64,000 nucleotides of DNA, taken from Nitzschia sp. DOCU1. Its lineage: Eukaryota > Bacillariophyta > Bacillariophyceae > Bacillariales > Bacillariaceae. The DNA lies in the NCBI GenBank assembly GCA_951394045.1, contig OX595986.1, forward strand, positions 3,253,534 to 3,317,533, written 5' to 3'. The first letter of the stretch is position 1, and each line of letters begins with the position of its first letter. Of the stretch, positions 27,635 to 36,800 are shown piece by piece. The position numbers were made by a program, and so were the translations under genes. Below the pieces are notes generated by a model. It did no database searches. It saw nothing but the letters and a program-made list of their open reading frames with translations, and had not been told where the DNA came from.

Positions 27635-29431
27635 TTAGGCAAGACAGTCGCCCCCATCATATCCACACTCTTCCGTTGAATATAGACCAAAGTTGCACTC
27701 TCCATCCCCAATCTTACGTGGATATTCAACGAAACAACCAGGGTACTCTTCAAGAACACCCAAGTAGCAGACCTTTGTAGCCACATTGCAGAATCCCGAA
27801 GCACACTGCTCATCCTGCAAGCACGGCTCTCCAAGTCGCAAACAGTCTCCACCGTCAAAGCCACATGCCTCTCTTGCGTAGTATCCGCCATCGCATTCAC
27901 CATCTCCGATCCATCCAGGCATGTCAACAGTGCAATTGGGGTACTGTTCGGATACAAAGCCCGAGTCGCATACCTTTGTAACATTGTTACAAATTTCTGA
28001 TGCACATTCTCTATGCCCACGACAGCGTTCGCCAACTTTGAGGCAGTCACCGCCATCAAAGCCGCACTCCTCCATTCCATATTGCCTACCATCACAAAGT
28101 CCATCCCCAATTCTAGATGGATTGTCCACGTGGCAGTCCGGATAATACTTGCTATTCGTCACGTCACAATCACCACCATCATACCCACATGCTTTTGTAT
28201 TGTATGGTTCGGGATCACACATTTGATCGCCAAGCGCCCAAGGAAATTCAACAAAACAACCAGGAAACTTATCATTGAACTCAAGACAGTCGCCGCCGTC
28301 GTAGCCGCACTCCATCGTATTGTAGAAAGGACCATCACACAATCCATCTCCAATCCAAGATGCGTAGTCCACAATACAGTCCGGGTAGACAGGGTTGAGA
28401 CATCTCCAGACTGTAGCGCCACATAGAGCAAGGAACAATACCACGAACAACACCCAGAAAGCCTTGGACTTTTCCTGTCGAGTTTCTCTGGAACGTCTTA
28501 AAGTCCGAACGCACAAAAATGCAAAGACCGTTCCAGCAAAGACCAATGTCATCAAAGCATAACCAAGCCATTGCAGACTGGGTGACAAAACGATGATTGG
28601 AATAGCAACCAACGAGAATAGACACAGGGAGGCAGCTGATGCTATTTGTGCTTCTCGCAAGAGTCGCCTGTCGTCGGGCGCGTAGTCCTCGAGTCGGATC
28701 GAAGAACAGCAGCGCCTTGTTGGTAAGAGTATGAGAATCGCGGCAATGACCAGGGAAAAAGCCGCTGGCACCAATCCGTTCCAGAGTGGACTGTATAAAC
28801 GCCCATGAGCCGGTGGCGGATTGACAAACAAGAGGACAAAACTACTAATGTTGCAAATGATTGCAAGGCCGTAAAACAACATGGCAGACAACAAAATACG
28901 CTGATGCTGTTTCTTCTTGATAATCATGGCATCGTCTTCTTGAACGCGAACTTCGTCTGCGGTCGTGAGCTCTGGAGCAAGATCGGCTTCCACAATCAAG
29001 GCTGCATTGGTATCTCCCACGAAAACGGAGGTTTGTTCTGTCTGCGCGTTACTCGCTTCAATCTGAACGCCACCTTGAGTTGGACCAGGAATCGCAACTG
29101 CACCTGGTTTTGTTTCCTCGTCGTCTTCATCACTACCAGTACTATCTTCCAGAGCTGCTGCCTCTGGATCTAAAGATCTCCCCCCCACCTGCCGGGCGCG
29201 GTTATCCCCATCCGTTTTCTTACGACTCTTCTGTACCGCAATATCTTCATGGCTCTTGGTTTTCTGCCTTGTCTTCTGTTTCACCAAGTCCTCATAATCA
29301 CCGAAATAGTGTTTTTTGGGCTCATTGACCTTACATCGTGAACTTTCACCAAGAGCGAATTGAGGCGCAAGCTTGGCGCTTTCGGCTCTTTCATCCATGA
29401 TGCTTTCCTCTTTCTCTTTTTGACAGTCCAT
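27635..29431 (-). CDS. Multi-pass membrane protein with five LNR (Notch/Lin-12) repeats
   Basis: 598 aa from ATG 29431, no intron. The N-terminal 175 residues are charged and cytoplasmic in character. Five hydrophobic helices lie at about 180-203, 219-237, 265-284, 287-308 and 324-342. The C-terminal 250 residues hold five LNR modules, each with the form YPxCxV..P..IGDGxCDGxxY..xECGYDGGDC, whose D/C clusters bind calcium. Extra Cys pairs (GERCRGHRECASEICN) sit between modules. Topology suggests N inside, C outside. LNR modules occur in Notch and in GlcNAc-phosphotransferase. Diatom versions fused to membrane helices are uncharacterised as far as I know. It is paralogous to the head-to-head neighbour at 30122, with near-identical DNA over the membrane core. 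Confidence 0.85.
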   Translation of the reverse strand: MDCQKEKEESIMDERAESAKLAPQFALGESSRCKVNEPKKHYFGDYEDLVKQKTRQKTKSHEDIAVQKSRKKTDGDNRARQVGGRSLDPEAAALEDSTGSDEDDEETKPGAVAIPGPTQGGVQIEASNAQTEQTSVFVGDTNAALIVEADLAPELTTADEVRVQEDDAMIIKKKQHQRILLSAMLFYGLAIICNISSFVLLFVNPPPAHGRLYSPLWNGLVPAAFSLVIAAILILLPTRRCCSSIRLEDYAPDDRRLLREAQIASAASLCLFSLVAIPIIVLSPSLQWLGYALMTLVFAGTVFAFLCVRTLRRSRETRQEKSKAFWVLFVVLFLALCGATVWRCLNPVYPDCIVDYASWIGDGLCDGPFYNTMECGYDGGDCLEFNDKFPGCFVEFPWALGDQMCDPEPYNTKACGYDGGDCDVTNSKYYPDCHVDNPSRIGDGLCDGRQYGMEECGFDGGDCLKVGERCRGHRECASEICNNVTKVCDSGFVSEQYPNCTVDMPGWIGDGECDGGYYAREACGFDGGDCLRLGEPCLQDEQCASGFCNVATKVCYLGVLEEYPGCFVEYPRKIGDGECNFGLYSTEECGYDGGDCLA

Positions 29432-30121
29432 GTCTTTTCTTTGTTTCTTCTCGTGTTGCGATCAGTGTGGAAGTTTGCTACCCTGCCATTATCATCCTTC
29501 TAATTTGCATTTAGTGAGATGCACGTGTTGGAAAGGCATGGATGGATTTGCATCGCATAAACGGAATGCGAATGGGTGCCAAGATGTGCTTCGCAACCTG
29601 ACGTATGGCCACCTGCCAATTTGAATGGCGTGCAGCATGAATGCGATGCGAAGCGCTTTTATTGTGTCGTTGAAATGCGAACGGGTCGCAAACACGAAGC
29701 ACCTGGTTGCCCCATTTATCAAAGCGAACATCCTTCTAATATTCGCATTGAATGAGATGCACGCTACATGTAGCGTGTTGGAAAGGCATGCATGGATTTG
29801 CATCGCATAAACGGAATGCGAATGGGTGCCAAGATGTGCTTCGCAACCTGACGCATGGTCAACTGCCAATTGGAATGCCGTTAATCATGAATGCGATGCG
29901 AAGCACTTTTATTGCGTCATTGAAATGCGAACGGGTCGCAAACACGAAGCACCTGGTAGCCCCATTTACCATACCAGGTACCAGGTATTATCCCAACCCG
30001 AATCATTGCATGGACCCCGTGATCCGTGGAAGGTGTAATTAACAACGCTTCGCACCCATTGGGATGGGCGGCGGCCACAAAATTTCAACGAGGATCTCAA
30101 CACAAAGACACAAGAAAAGGC
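29432..30121. other. Divergent region between the two LNR genes
   Basis: About 690 bp, most of it taken up by a 250-bp tandem repeat (next entry). The last 150 bp before the plus-strand LNR gene is an open frame from 30026 with no ATG until 30122, so it is probably UTR. Both LNR promoters must lie in or near the repeat. Confidence 0.5.
29490..29970 (+). repeat. Two-copy tandem repeat in the LNR divergent promoter
   Basis: Copies at about 29490-29728 and 29729-29966 align with about 10 percent differences. For example, GAAAGGCATG is at 29531 and 29781. The unit contains repeated ATGCGAA words and their reverse complements (TTCGCA, TTGCAT), giving it a partly self-complementary character. Copy 2 carries an extra GCTACATGTAGC, a perfect 12-bp palindrome absent from copy 1. 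Short open frames through the repeat have no protein features. Confidence 0.8.
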
Positions 30122-31615
30122 ATGAGCAGTTCGACAGAAAAAGTACAAACTGGCGTGGAGGGAAGAGCCAAAGGTGTCAAGGATGATATTGCGAGCCATG
30201 ATAGAATTCAGGAAACGCAAGGTAGAAAATACCCCGGACACGGGAAAGATAGGGCTGCATGTTTGGGAGAGGAAACAAAACCAGTTATTGTTGAGGACGT
30301 CGCTGGTTCTACTCTAATAACACAAAATCGTCGAGTCGACCACGAGCAGCAGCAGTGGACCTCTGATGACGTTGGCGCCTCCTCTAATAACCGCGCAAAG
30401 CTTTTGGAAGCCGATCTTGCTCCAGAGCTCAAGGCGGCCGAAGAAATCAATGTTCAAGAAGAAGAAGAAATGATCATCAAGGAGAAACAGTATCAGCGTA
30501 TTTTGTGGTTTGCCATGATGCTTTACGGCTTTGCAATCATTTGCAACATTAGTAGTTTTGTCCTCTTGTTTGTCAATCCGCCACCGGCTCATGGGCGTTT
30601 ATACAATCCACTCTGGAACGGATTGTGGCCCGCGGCTTGTCTTGTCTTCCTTGCCGAGTTTCTCATACTCTTACCAACAACGCGCTGCTGTTCTTCGATT
30701 CGACTCGAGGACTACGCACCCGACGACAGGCGACTCTTGCGAGAAGCACAAATAGCATCAGCTGCCTCCCTGTGTCTATTCTCATTGGTTGCTATTCCGA
30801 TCATCGTTTTGTCACCCAATCTGCAATGGCTTGCTTATGCTTTGATGACATTGGTCTTTGCTGGAACGGTCTTTGCATTTTTGTGCGTTCGGACTTTAAG
30901 ACGTTCCAGAGAAACTCGACAGGAAAAGTCCAAGGCTTTCTGGGTGTTGTTCGTGGTATTGTTCCTTGCTCTCTGTGGCGCTACAGTCTGGCGATGTCTT
31001 AACCCTGTCTATCCGGACTGTATTGTGGACTACGCATCTTGGATTGGAAATGGAGTGTGTAATGGTGCATGTGGAGGATATGAAAATGGACAATGGGGGT
31101 ACTGCGGGGGTGATTACACTGGATATTCTTCAGAGGAGTGCGGCTTTGATGGCGGTGACTGCATCGCTTTCAATGAAACCTATCCTGGTTGTTTAGTTGA
31201 GATGCCCTCTTTTCTCGGGGACTCACAATGCGATTTAGGGGTCTACAATACAAAGGCATGTGGCTACGACGGTGGTGATTGTGACGCGTTGAATGGAAAG
31301 TATCCCGACTGCCATGTGGACCAGCCAACTAGGATCGGCGATGGATTTTGTGACGGTAGGCTATATGGGACGGAGGAGTGCGGCTTTGATGGCGGTGACT
31401 GCCTCAAAGTTGGCGAACGCTGTCGTCGGCATTTCGAATGTGCTTCGGAGATTTGTAATTTTGACACCAAAGTCTGTGACTCGGGCTTTGTGTCCGAGCA
31501 GTACCCCAACTGCAGTGTCAGCATGCCTCGTTGGATCGGAGACGGTGAATGCGACGGTGGTGATTATGCAAGCGAGGCGTGTGGCTTCGATGGTGGGGAC
31601 TGTCTGCAACATTAG
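30122..31615 (+). CDS. Multi-pass membrane protein with four LNR repeats (paralogue)
   Basis: From the ATG at 30122 (MSSSTEKVQTG) it encodes 497 aa. The layout matches the gene at 27635: charged cytoplasmic N-terminus, five membrane helices, then LNR modules. Here there are four, and the first carries an insertion of about 15 residues rich in Gly, Tyr and Cys (GACGGYENGQWGYCGGDY). The N-terminal 100 residues do not align with the paralogue, whereas the membrane core is almost identical at the DNA level. It ends at the fourth module (CGFDGGDCLQH), where the paralogue continues into a fifth. The role is probably a surface or endomembrane calcium-dependent protein; unproven. Confidence 0.85.
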   Translation: MSSSTEKVQTGVEGRAKGVKDDIASHDRIQETQGRKYPGHGKDRAACLGEETKPVIVEDVAGSTLITQNRRVDHEQQQWTSDDVGASSNNRAKLLEADLAPELKAAEEINVQEEEEMIIKEKQYQRILWFAMMLYGFAIICNISSFVLLFVNPPPAHGRLYNPLWNGLWPAACLVFLAEFLILLPTTRCCSSIRLEDYAPDDRRLLREAQIASAASLCLFSLVAIPIIVLSPNLQWLAYALMTLVFAGTVFAFLCVRTLRRSRETRQEKSKAFWVLFVVLFLALCGATVWRCLNPVYPDCIVDYASWIGNGVCNGACGGYENGQWGYCGGDYTGYSSEECGFDGGDCIAFNETYPGCLVEMPSFLGDSQCDLGVYNTKACGYDGGDCDALNGKYPDCHVDQPTRIGDGFCDGRLYGTEECGFDGGDCLKVGERCRRHFECASEICNFDTKVCDSGFVSEQYPNCSVSMPRWIGDGECDGGDYASEACGFDGGDCLQH

Positions 31616-32198
31616 GTCGTAAAAGGAGCTTCTCAAAATATTCTAATCGTACTCCTTAAATTACTATTCTCGCCAATATTTTACCACCAATTGGAAAGGA
31701 ATAGCATAGTGGGAGTCCTATGAGGCCTTCCGGGCGATTGCAAACATGGATAGCATCGCAAAAATGATAACGAGGTTCCCTATCATTACGACTCTGCTTT
31801 CAAATATCGACTTCCCACTCCGATTCGGTAGAGAGCGGCAAGTCCTCTAAGTTTTCTTGTCTTGGTCCATCGTGTCCATATCCTCATTCATCATGGCAAG
31901 ACACCCATCACTTTTGCATGGCCTTTGAACGTTTCAGCTGCTTCCAGGTTGGTATTCACAGAGGATAGTAGAAGTTTCCGTTAAAAGTCTCAAGGTGCTT
32001 GCCCCAACAATGATTCTATGACTGTAGCAGCTATTCCTTCTCGGCAGCTCATCATCGTTTATCACGTAAAGATTTTCGAGAAAGATCTGTCACCCCAAAA
32101 CTTGGCAGAAGTTTTCTTCAGTGGAAGTGCGTTGACGAGAGCAATAATGCCAGAGTGCGTGGTTATCAACATGCAAGAGTGACGGTTGCTGCGATACG
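31616..32198. other. Intergenic region with displaced repeats
   Basis: About 580 bp, AT-rich after the LNR stop. No gene seen. Its right end holds one copy of a direct repeat shared with the fibrillin upstream region (32105-32169), immediately followed by the ankyrin fragment. Confidence 0.4.
32105..32169 (+). repeat. Direct repeat, copy 1 (downstream of fibrillin)
   Basis: Aligns without gaps to 33305-33369, exactly 1200 bp away, with roughly 85 percent identity (shared core GCAATAATGCCAGA). It lies just beyond the 3' end of the fibrillin gene, while copy 2 lies just before its start codon. A shorter match (GCGATACG) continues further on both sides after a small indel. Confidence 0.75.
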
Positions 32199-32278
32199 CT
32201 GGGAACGTTTCGGTGGGCAACGACGAATGCGGTCCAGGCTTCGGCGCGATCCTATCCTAGAGTGCCAAACTACTACGA
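32199..32278 (+). pseudogene. Displaced fragment of the ankyrin gene 3' end
   Basis: Matches 27410-27491 (last ankyrin codons and following DNA) with two substitutions and a 2-bp deletion over about 80 bp. The deletion changes the ankyrin frame near its end. The fragment overlaps the 3' end of the minus-strand fibrillin gene, whose last Ser codon and TAG stop lie inside it. Confidence 0.85.
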
Positions 32279-33295
32279 GCTCTGCCGCCCAGGTCGAGTC
32301 AAGATGAAAATGCTTCCCTTGTGCCCGCGAGTGATCCTCATGGTGTCGTCAATGTATCCAGTACGAAGCCACCCCGTGGGACCAATGATACCCAGTGGAA
32401 TGTCCACGTTGATTGGAGAATTAGTAATGGCGACCTTACAGGCTTGAAATTTGACGTCTAATTTCCGGGCGTCCGCTGGATTGGGCTTGAAGTCGACCGA
32501 GACTTGAGGCAAGAGGCAACATGAGAATGATTGTTATGCATTGTCGATAACTGCCACACATTGTACAATAAAAACTTACCTGTCAGAGAAGCTTTGCGTG
32601 TCCGCCCAAACGATGGAAGAGTAAATGCCACCACATTTCGGACTTGTTGCTTTTTGAGATCGATTGCCTGGCTACTTCGAATGGGCTCTGCTTCTTGAGA
32701 AATCAAACCCATCTTTTCCAGTCGATCTTGAATCGGACGAGGCAGAACTGGATTGGCGCGACCCTGATCGGCACTTGGATTGTTGGAATAGCTTTGATTT
32801 TCTAGCGGACTGTGGTTGTACAACATAACAGTAAGGTTCATGCATCCGACTCTACTATATCTCAGCTCCATTGTTCGTTTAGACTTACTTGATCCATGTT
32901 CGTAGTGGCCCCAGACCCCACTCATCGCTAGACTGATCTTGTGCTGTCCATAATAGCTCCCAGTTCCCACCTAGCTTTTCCACAACGTCCTGGTCGGGTG
33001 TCAGACAGTTGGATTCTAATTGTCGTACAACATTTAGAATAGCATCGGTCTGACGTTTAGAAGTTGGCATATTGGAAGGTGTTGCAGCAATCATATCCAG
33101 TAATCGTCGTTTGATTTCCAATGGCGAAATGTCCGTCTCTGGGTCTGTAATGCCTGCTGCCAGGGGAGAATAATAATGCCGTAGGGATATCGTTGCACCA
33201 TTGTTGTGGAAAAAGGACCTTCCGACCAAGGCGTGTGCAGTAGTAACGAAACCTGCTAAAAGAACGGCCAACAAATTGCGTTGCAAGACAATCAT
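32273..33295 (-). CDS. Plastid lipid-associated protein (PAP/fibrillin)
   Basis: Exons 33295-32889, 32809-32580 and 32502-32273, with GT-AG introns of 79 and 77 bp, encode 288 aa. The leader MIVLQRNLLAVLLAGFVTTAHA-LVG is a signal peptide followed by a plastid-type site. Family signs are the N-terminal helix LEIKRRLLDMIAAT, RQLESNCLTPD, GGNWELLWTAQD, the mid-domain NVVAFTLP and the C-terminal GPTGWLRTGYIDDTMRITRG, typical of fibrillins that coat plastoglobules or bind thylakoid lipids. Splicing is needed, since each exon alone stops soon after its donor. The stop codon falls in a displaced ankyrin fragment, so the original C-terminus may have been replaced. Direct repeats flank the gene. Confidence 0.85.
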
Positions 33296-33304
33296 TTTGT
33301 TTTC

Positions 33305-33369
33305 GCAGAAGCTTTCTTCAGTGGAAGTGTGCTGATGCGAGCAATAATGCCAGAATGCTTGGCTTTCAA
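33305..33369 (+). repeat. Direct repeat, copy 2 (upstream of fibrillin)
   Basis: Partner of 32105-32169, beginning 10 bp before the fibrillin start codon and so probably in its 5' UTR or core promoter. Confidence 0.75.
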
Positions 33370-33404
33370 GGTAGTAACGTTTTCAAGTGGGTTGGCGTGC
33401 GATA

Positions 33405-33436
33405 CGACGTGACGTAAAAACGTACCGGTACGACGT
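33405..33436. promoter_or_regulatory. ACGT-box cluster with 12-bp palindrome
   Basis: Four ACGT cores occur within 30 bp (33407, 33412, 33420, 33433), and CGTACCGGTACG at 33421-33432 is a perfect palindrome. ACGT is the core of many bZIP sites. It lies about 110-140 bp upstream of the fibrillin start. Function is inferred only from sequence. Confidence 0.35.
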
Positions 33437-33813
33437 GGAAATTAGCAAGAAAACGAAGAAAGATCCTATTTGATCCGTTCGACCTCAAACGACTCCCGCG
33501 AACGAGTCAGTCCAGTCAGTCAAACGCTGATGTCGTGTGAGGCATGTATACATAACAATACGCGACGTCACATAATCCACGTGGGACATTGTAAATTGGT
33601 CGAGTGTGTACTGGTACTGTCTGTCTGTCTGTACTTCATTGGTCCGTCCATCAATCCGACCTCGAGCCAAAAGCTCGCGATGGCATGAGATCTCGACACG
33701 CGCAACGCGATCTTTGGCTGAGATTTCATTTCCATTGTTGCAGATGCCATACCCGCCGCCACTTATATCCATTGTTACAAACACATTCTTCTAGTCCTTT
33801 TCATTACCCCACA
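33437..33813. other. Rest of the divergent region (fibrillin / HIR3-like)
   Basis: About 380 bp with a short CTGT microsatellite near 33620. The frame of the next gene is open back to 33604 without an ATG, so the segment is probably its 5' UTR and promoter. No separate gene seen. Confidence 0.4.
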
Positions 33814-36800
33814 ATGAGCTGGGCCGCTGCCAATGCCCCCAAGGCTCCACCACGTCCATCCTTGGGTGGCGACGACGACAATGTTCCCACCACTGAAAGT
33901 CGTCGACGATCCGCCGAGACGGTGGAAGCCGCCTTGTCGCGTCTTTCCAAGGCTTATACAACGTCCATGGAGTGCATTGGTGCCTTGCACAAGACAAATC
34001 GTATGCTTCAAAAAGAAGATCCCTCCAAAAATAGTATGGAGACCCTGAGTGTGTTAGAGCGAGTAGCGACGGCGGCTCGGTCGACCCTGGAAACTGCCAT
34101 TTTATTAGATCCCCTCGTCTTGCCTCATATCCCGACGTTACACGCCACAATGCAAGACTTTGGTGACCATGCTAGTAGTAGATGGCAGTCGGTACGAGAA
34201 CGTCGACCGGCCCCTCCCGTCTTGTCGTCGGCCGCACATAAAACGACGATTCGAGAATTGGCGTATTTGGCATTGGTGAATTATTCCGACTTGTTACAGA
34301 GCTGTTGTGTTTGTGGAACTTCGCCTGCAACAAAGTCTTTGTTGGATCGGGGGGTCGTTGCCAAACTCCAGACTCTTCAGGATCGACATCACTGCTGTTG
34401 GAAGGGAGAATCGCAAGAAGATACGCAACGATTAGCAGTGACAGCACTTTGCGATGCGTCCAAGTTGGATGGGTCCGATCCCACGTTATGGCTGAAACTA
34501 GCATGCGCGTCTCGCACATTAGAGAATATTGTACAGGCTATTCAGCCGTCAACTATTGGTCGGAGTAAGCACCGTCGATTACAGAGGTACGCCCTGGAAC
34601 AAGGGTCTCAAGCTTTGCCTCCCCACATGCCACCGAATCGAGCCGTCCAAAGGGCACTCCAAGAACTAGAAGAGGAGCCTGAACCAGAATATTACGAGTC
34701 TATTCCACAGGACAATGATCCTATCAAGCTAGTCTTGGACTTGCCTCGATATTCTTGGTCGGTGCTGGGACGAATGCTCCTCCGGGCATCTCGAGAAGGA
34801 GCTGATTATCATGCAGATCACCACAAGCATCATACAGATGCACAGGGTATTATGCGCCCCAAGAAATCGATTCAGTTTGGATCTCCCATGATTGAAATGA
34901 GTCTTTCTCCCATGTTGGTGTTACCTACTCGAGTACTGGGTCGGATTTGTCTGTATTTAGACAATGGATCTATTTGGCGGTTCGAAGCGACGTGCCGGGC
35001 ATTGTCGGTGGCTATCATGTCGGCACGAGCTGTCACGGAAGAAGAAAAGACTATTGATCGAAATGTGTCAGGACGAGGAGAAGAAAAGGAGGAGGCTTTG
35101 GGTGGAGAATCGCAAGAAGAATCAAACGAGGGTCCCAGCAGTAGTAGTGAACGAGGCGGCGCCGAGAAAAAAGTAGACAGTCGCAAGCCAAAAGCTACGG
35201 ACGACCCTGCGGCTTCTAAAGAACACCATCGATCATCACAGCGTCTTCGGTCACAGCAAATTACATCAGGGAAAAAGGCAGAGCGATCGGGAAAACGACA
35301 ATCGTTCGAATACTGTTTTCTTGCCACCACCATGGTCACAAACATGGAGGAGCACATGGAAACAATCACGGAAGCCAAGGCGGACGATAAGATTCGACGA
35401 CTGCTTCCTGGATCGGATACACCTCGTTCGGGGTCCAAGAAGCGACTGTATTTGAGACGGCAGGAATCGAGTGAAGCTCTGGCGACGAAACGGCGAGAGG
35501 CAAAAGAGCCAATCGGAGACTCCTCACTAGCAACCTTCGTGGAACGTTGGAGCAACCACAATTCGGGGCCTATGGATCTCATGATGAGATATCTTATCCA
35601 TGTTGCTATGAATGCGGAAGATGTTTTTGCGAGTGATCCAGGTGGTACAGTTGTTTTGACATCTTGTATTCTTTCATGTAAGTGTCTGCGTAATCTTCAT
35701 GTTGCTCGAGATGGATTTGCAATCACAACAACTCACATGATTGTCATCGTCAGGTTTTGAAGCCCGTTTGAAGCGCAGTGGCTTTTATGAGCAGTTAGTG
35801 CCACAGTTTTATGAGCCGCCAACAAAATCTGGTAATTTACTGAGAAGTTTGGAAGGTTTCGCATTGGATATCCTTCATGGAGAGTTGATTCTAAAGCAAT
35901 GCGACCGATATAGCCCGGACTATGTTATTTATGACGACGAGAGTAACATGATTTCGGTCATGGTTCCAAATCTCTTTGAGGCGTGCAATGACCTTGATGG
36001 TGCATTTCAAAACGGCCAACCCAGTTCTGACGCTTTGAAGAAATTCTCAATTTTGAAAATCCGGTGCCATTGGCTTATCGCAGGCTTTTATCTCTGGCGA
36101 AGCCGCATTGCTAGGGTTGTTTGGGAGGCTCAAGAGGCCGAGGAAGAAGGTATAGCATTTATAGAGGAAGCGTTTGCTGGATTCAATGCCCCATGCTTGC
36201 GGAAAGTCCAAGCACTGCCAACGCCACATCTAGTGTCCCCAGGGAGAACCGAGTCGCATTGGAAGGAAATCTCTCCGGCCTCTCTTGCCAAATTTCGCGA
36301 TGAAATCCAAGCCTCGTCTGTTGTCTCACAAGTTCGAGAGAAATTTCAAGATCTTGTTGCTGCGATGGTTAGTAAGATCGAGTCCCCCGAAACGGACCTA
36401 CAAGTGTCAGAAGTCGACGCCGTTGCCCTTGGGGAGATCGGTGAAACTTTGTTTGATAGGTACAAGTCGATGTATGGTGATGCCGAGGCGAAGCACAGCG
36501 AGCTTGTTGAGGATTTTCTTACTGTTCACGGAAGCGATCTTGTGGCGAGAAGCGAGGAAAAGGACCAAGGCGAGATTGCAAATTTGATACCACTCGATCG
36601 GGTTGACCTAGGGGTGCTTCAAAAAATGTCACAACCAAGCATTCTGTCTATGCTGGTTGTCTGTTTAAACATGAAGTCCTCGTTTAAATACACTATTGCG
36701 CAGCTGTTCCAGCGCCTTGCCTTGGCAACTAAGGATTTTCAAGAGGCTTTGATGCAGAGAGTCAACGAGGCCAGAGCAACCAAGATTGGGGGAGAAGACG

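Noticed and set aside
27544..28110. Second minus-strand frame inside the LNR gene
   Set aside because: Overlaps the LNR repeats in another phase; the main frame has the conserved Cys/Asp pattern.
29430..30042. Short frames (60-125 codons) through the LNR intergenic repeat
   Set aside because: They exist on both strands because the 250-bp unit lacks stops in several frames; no shared start, no protein features.
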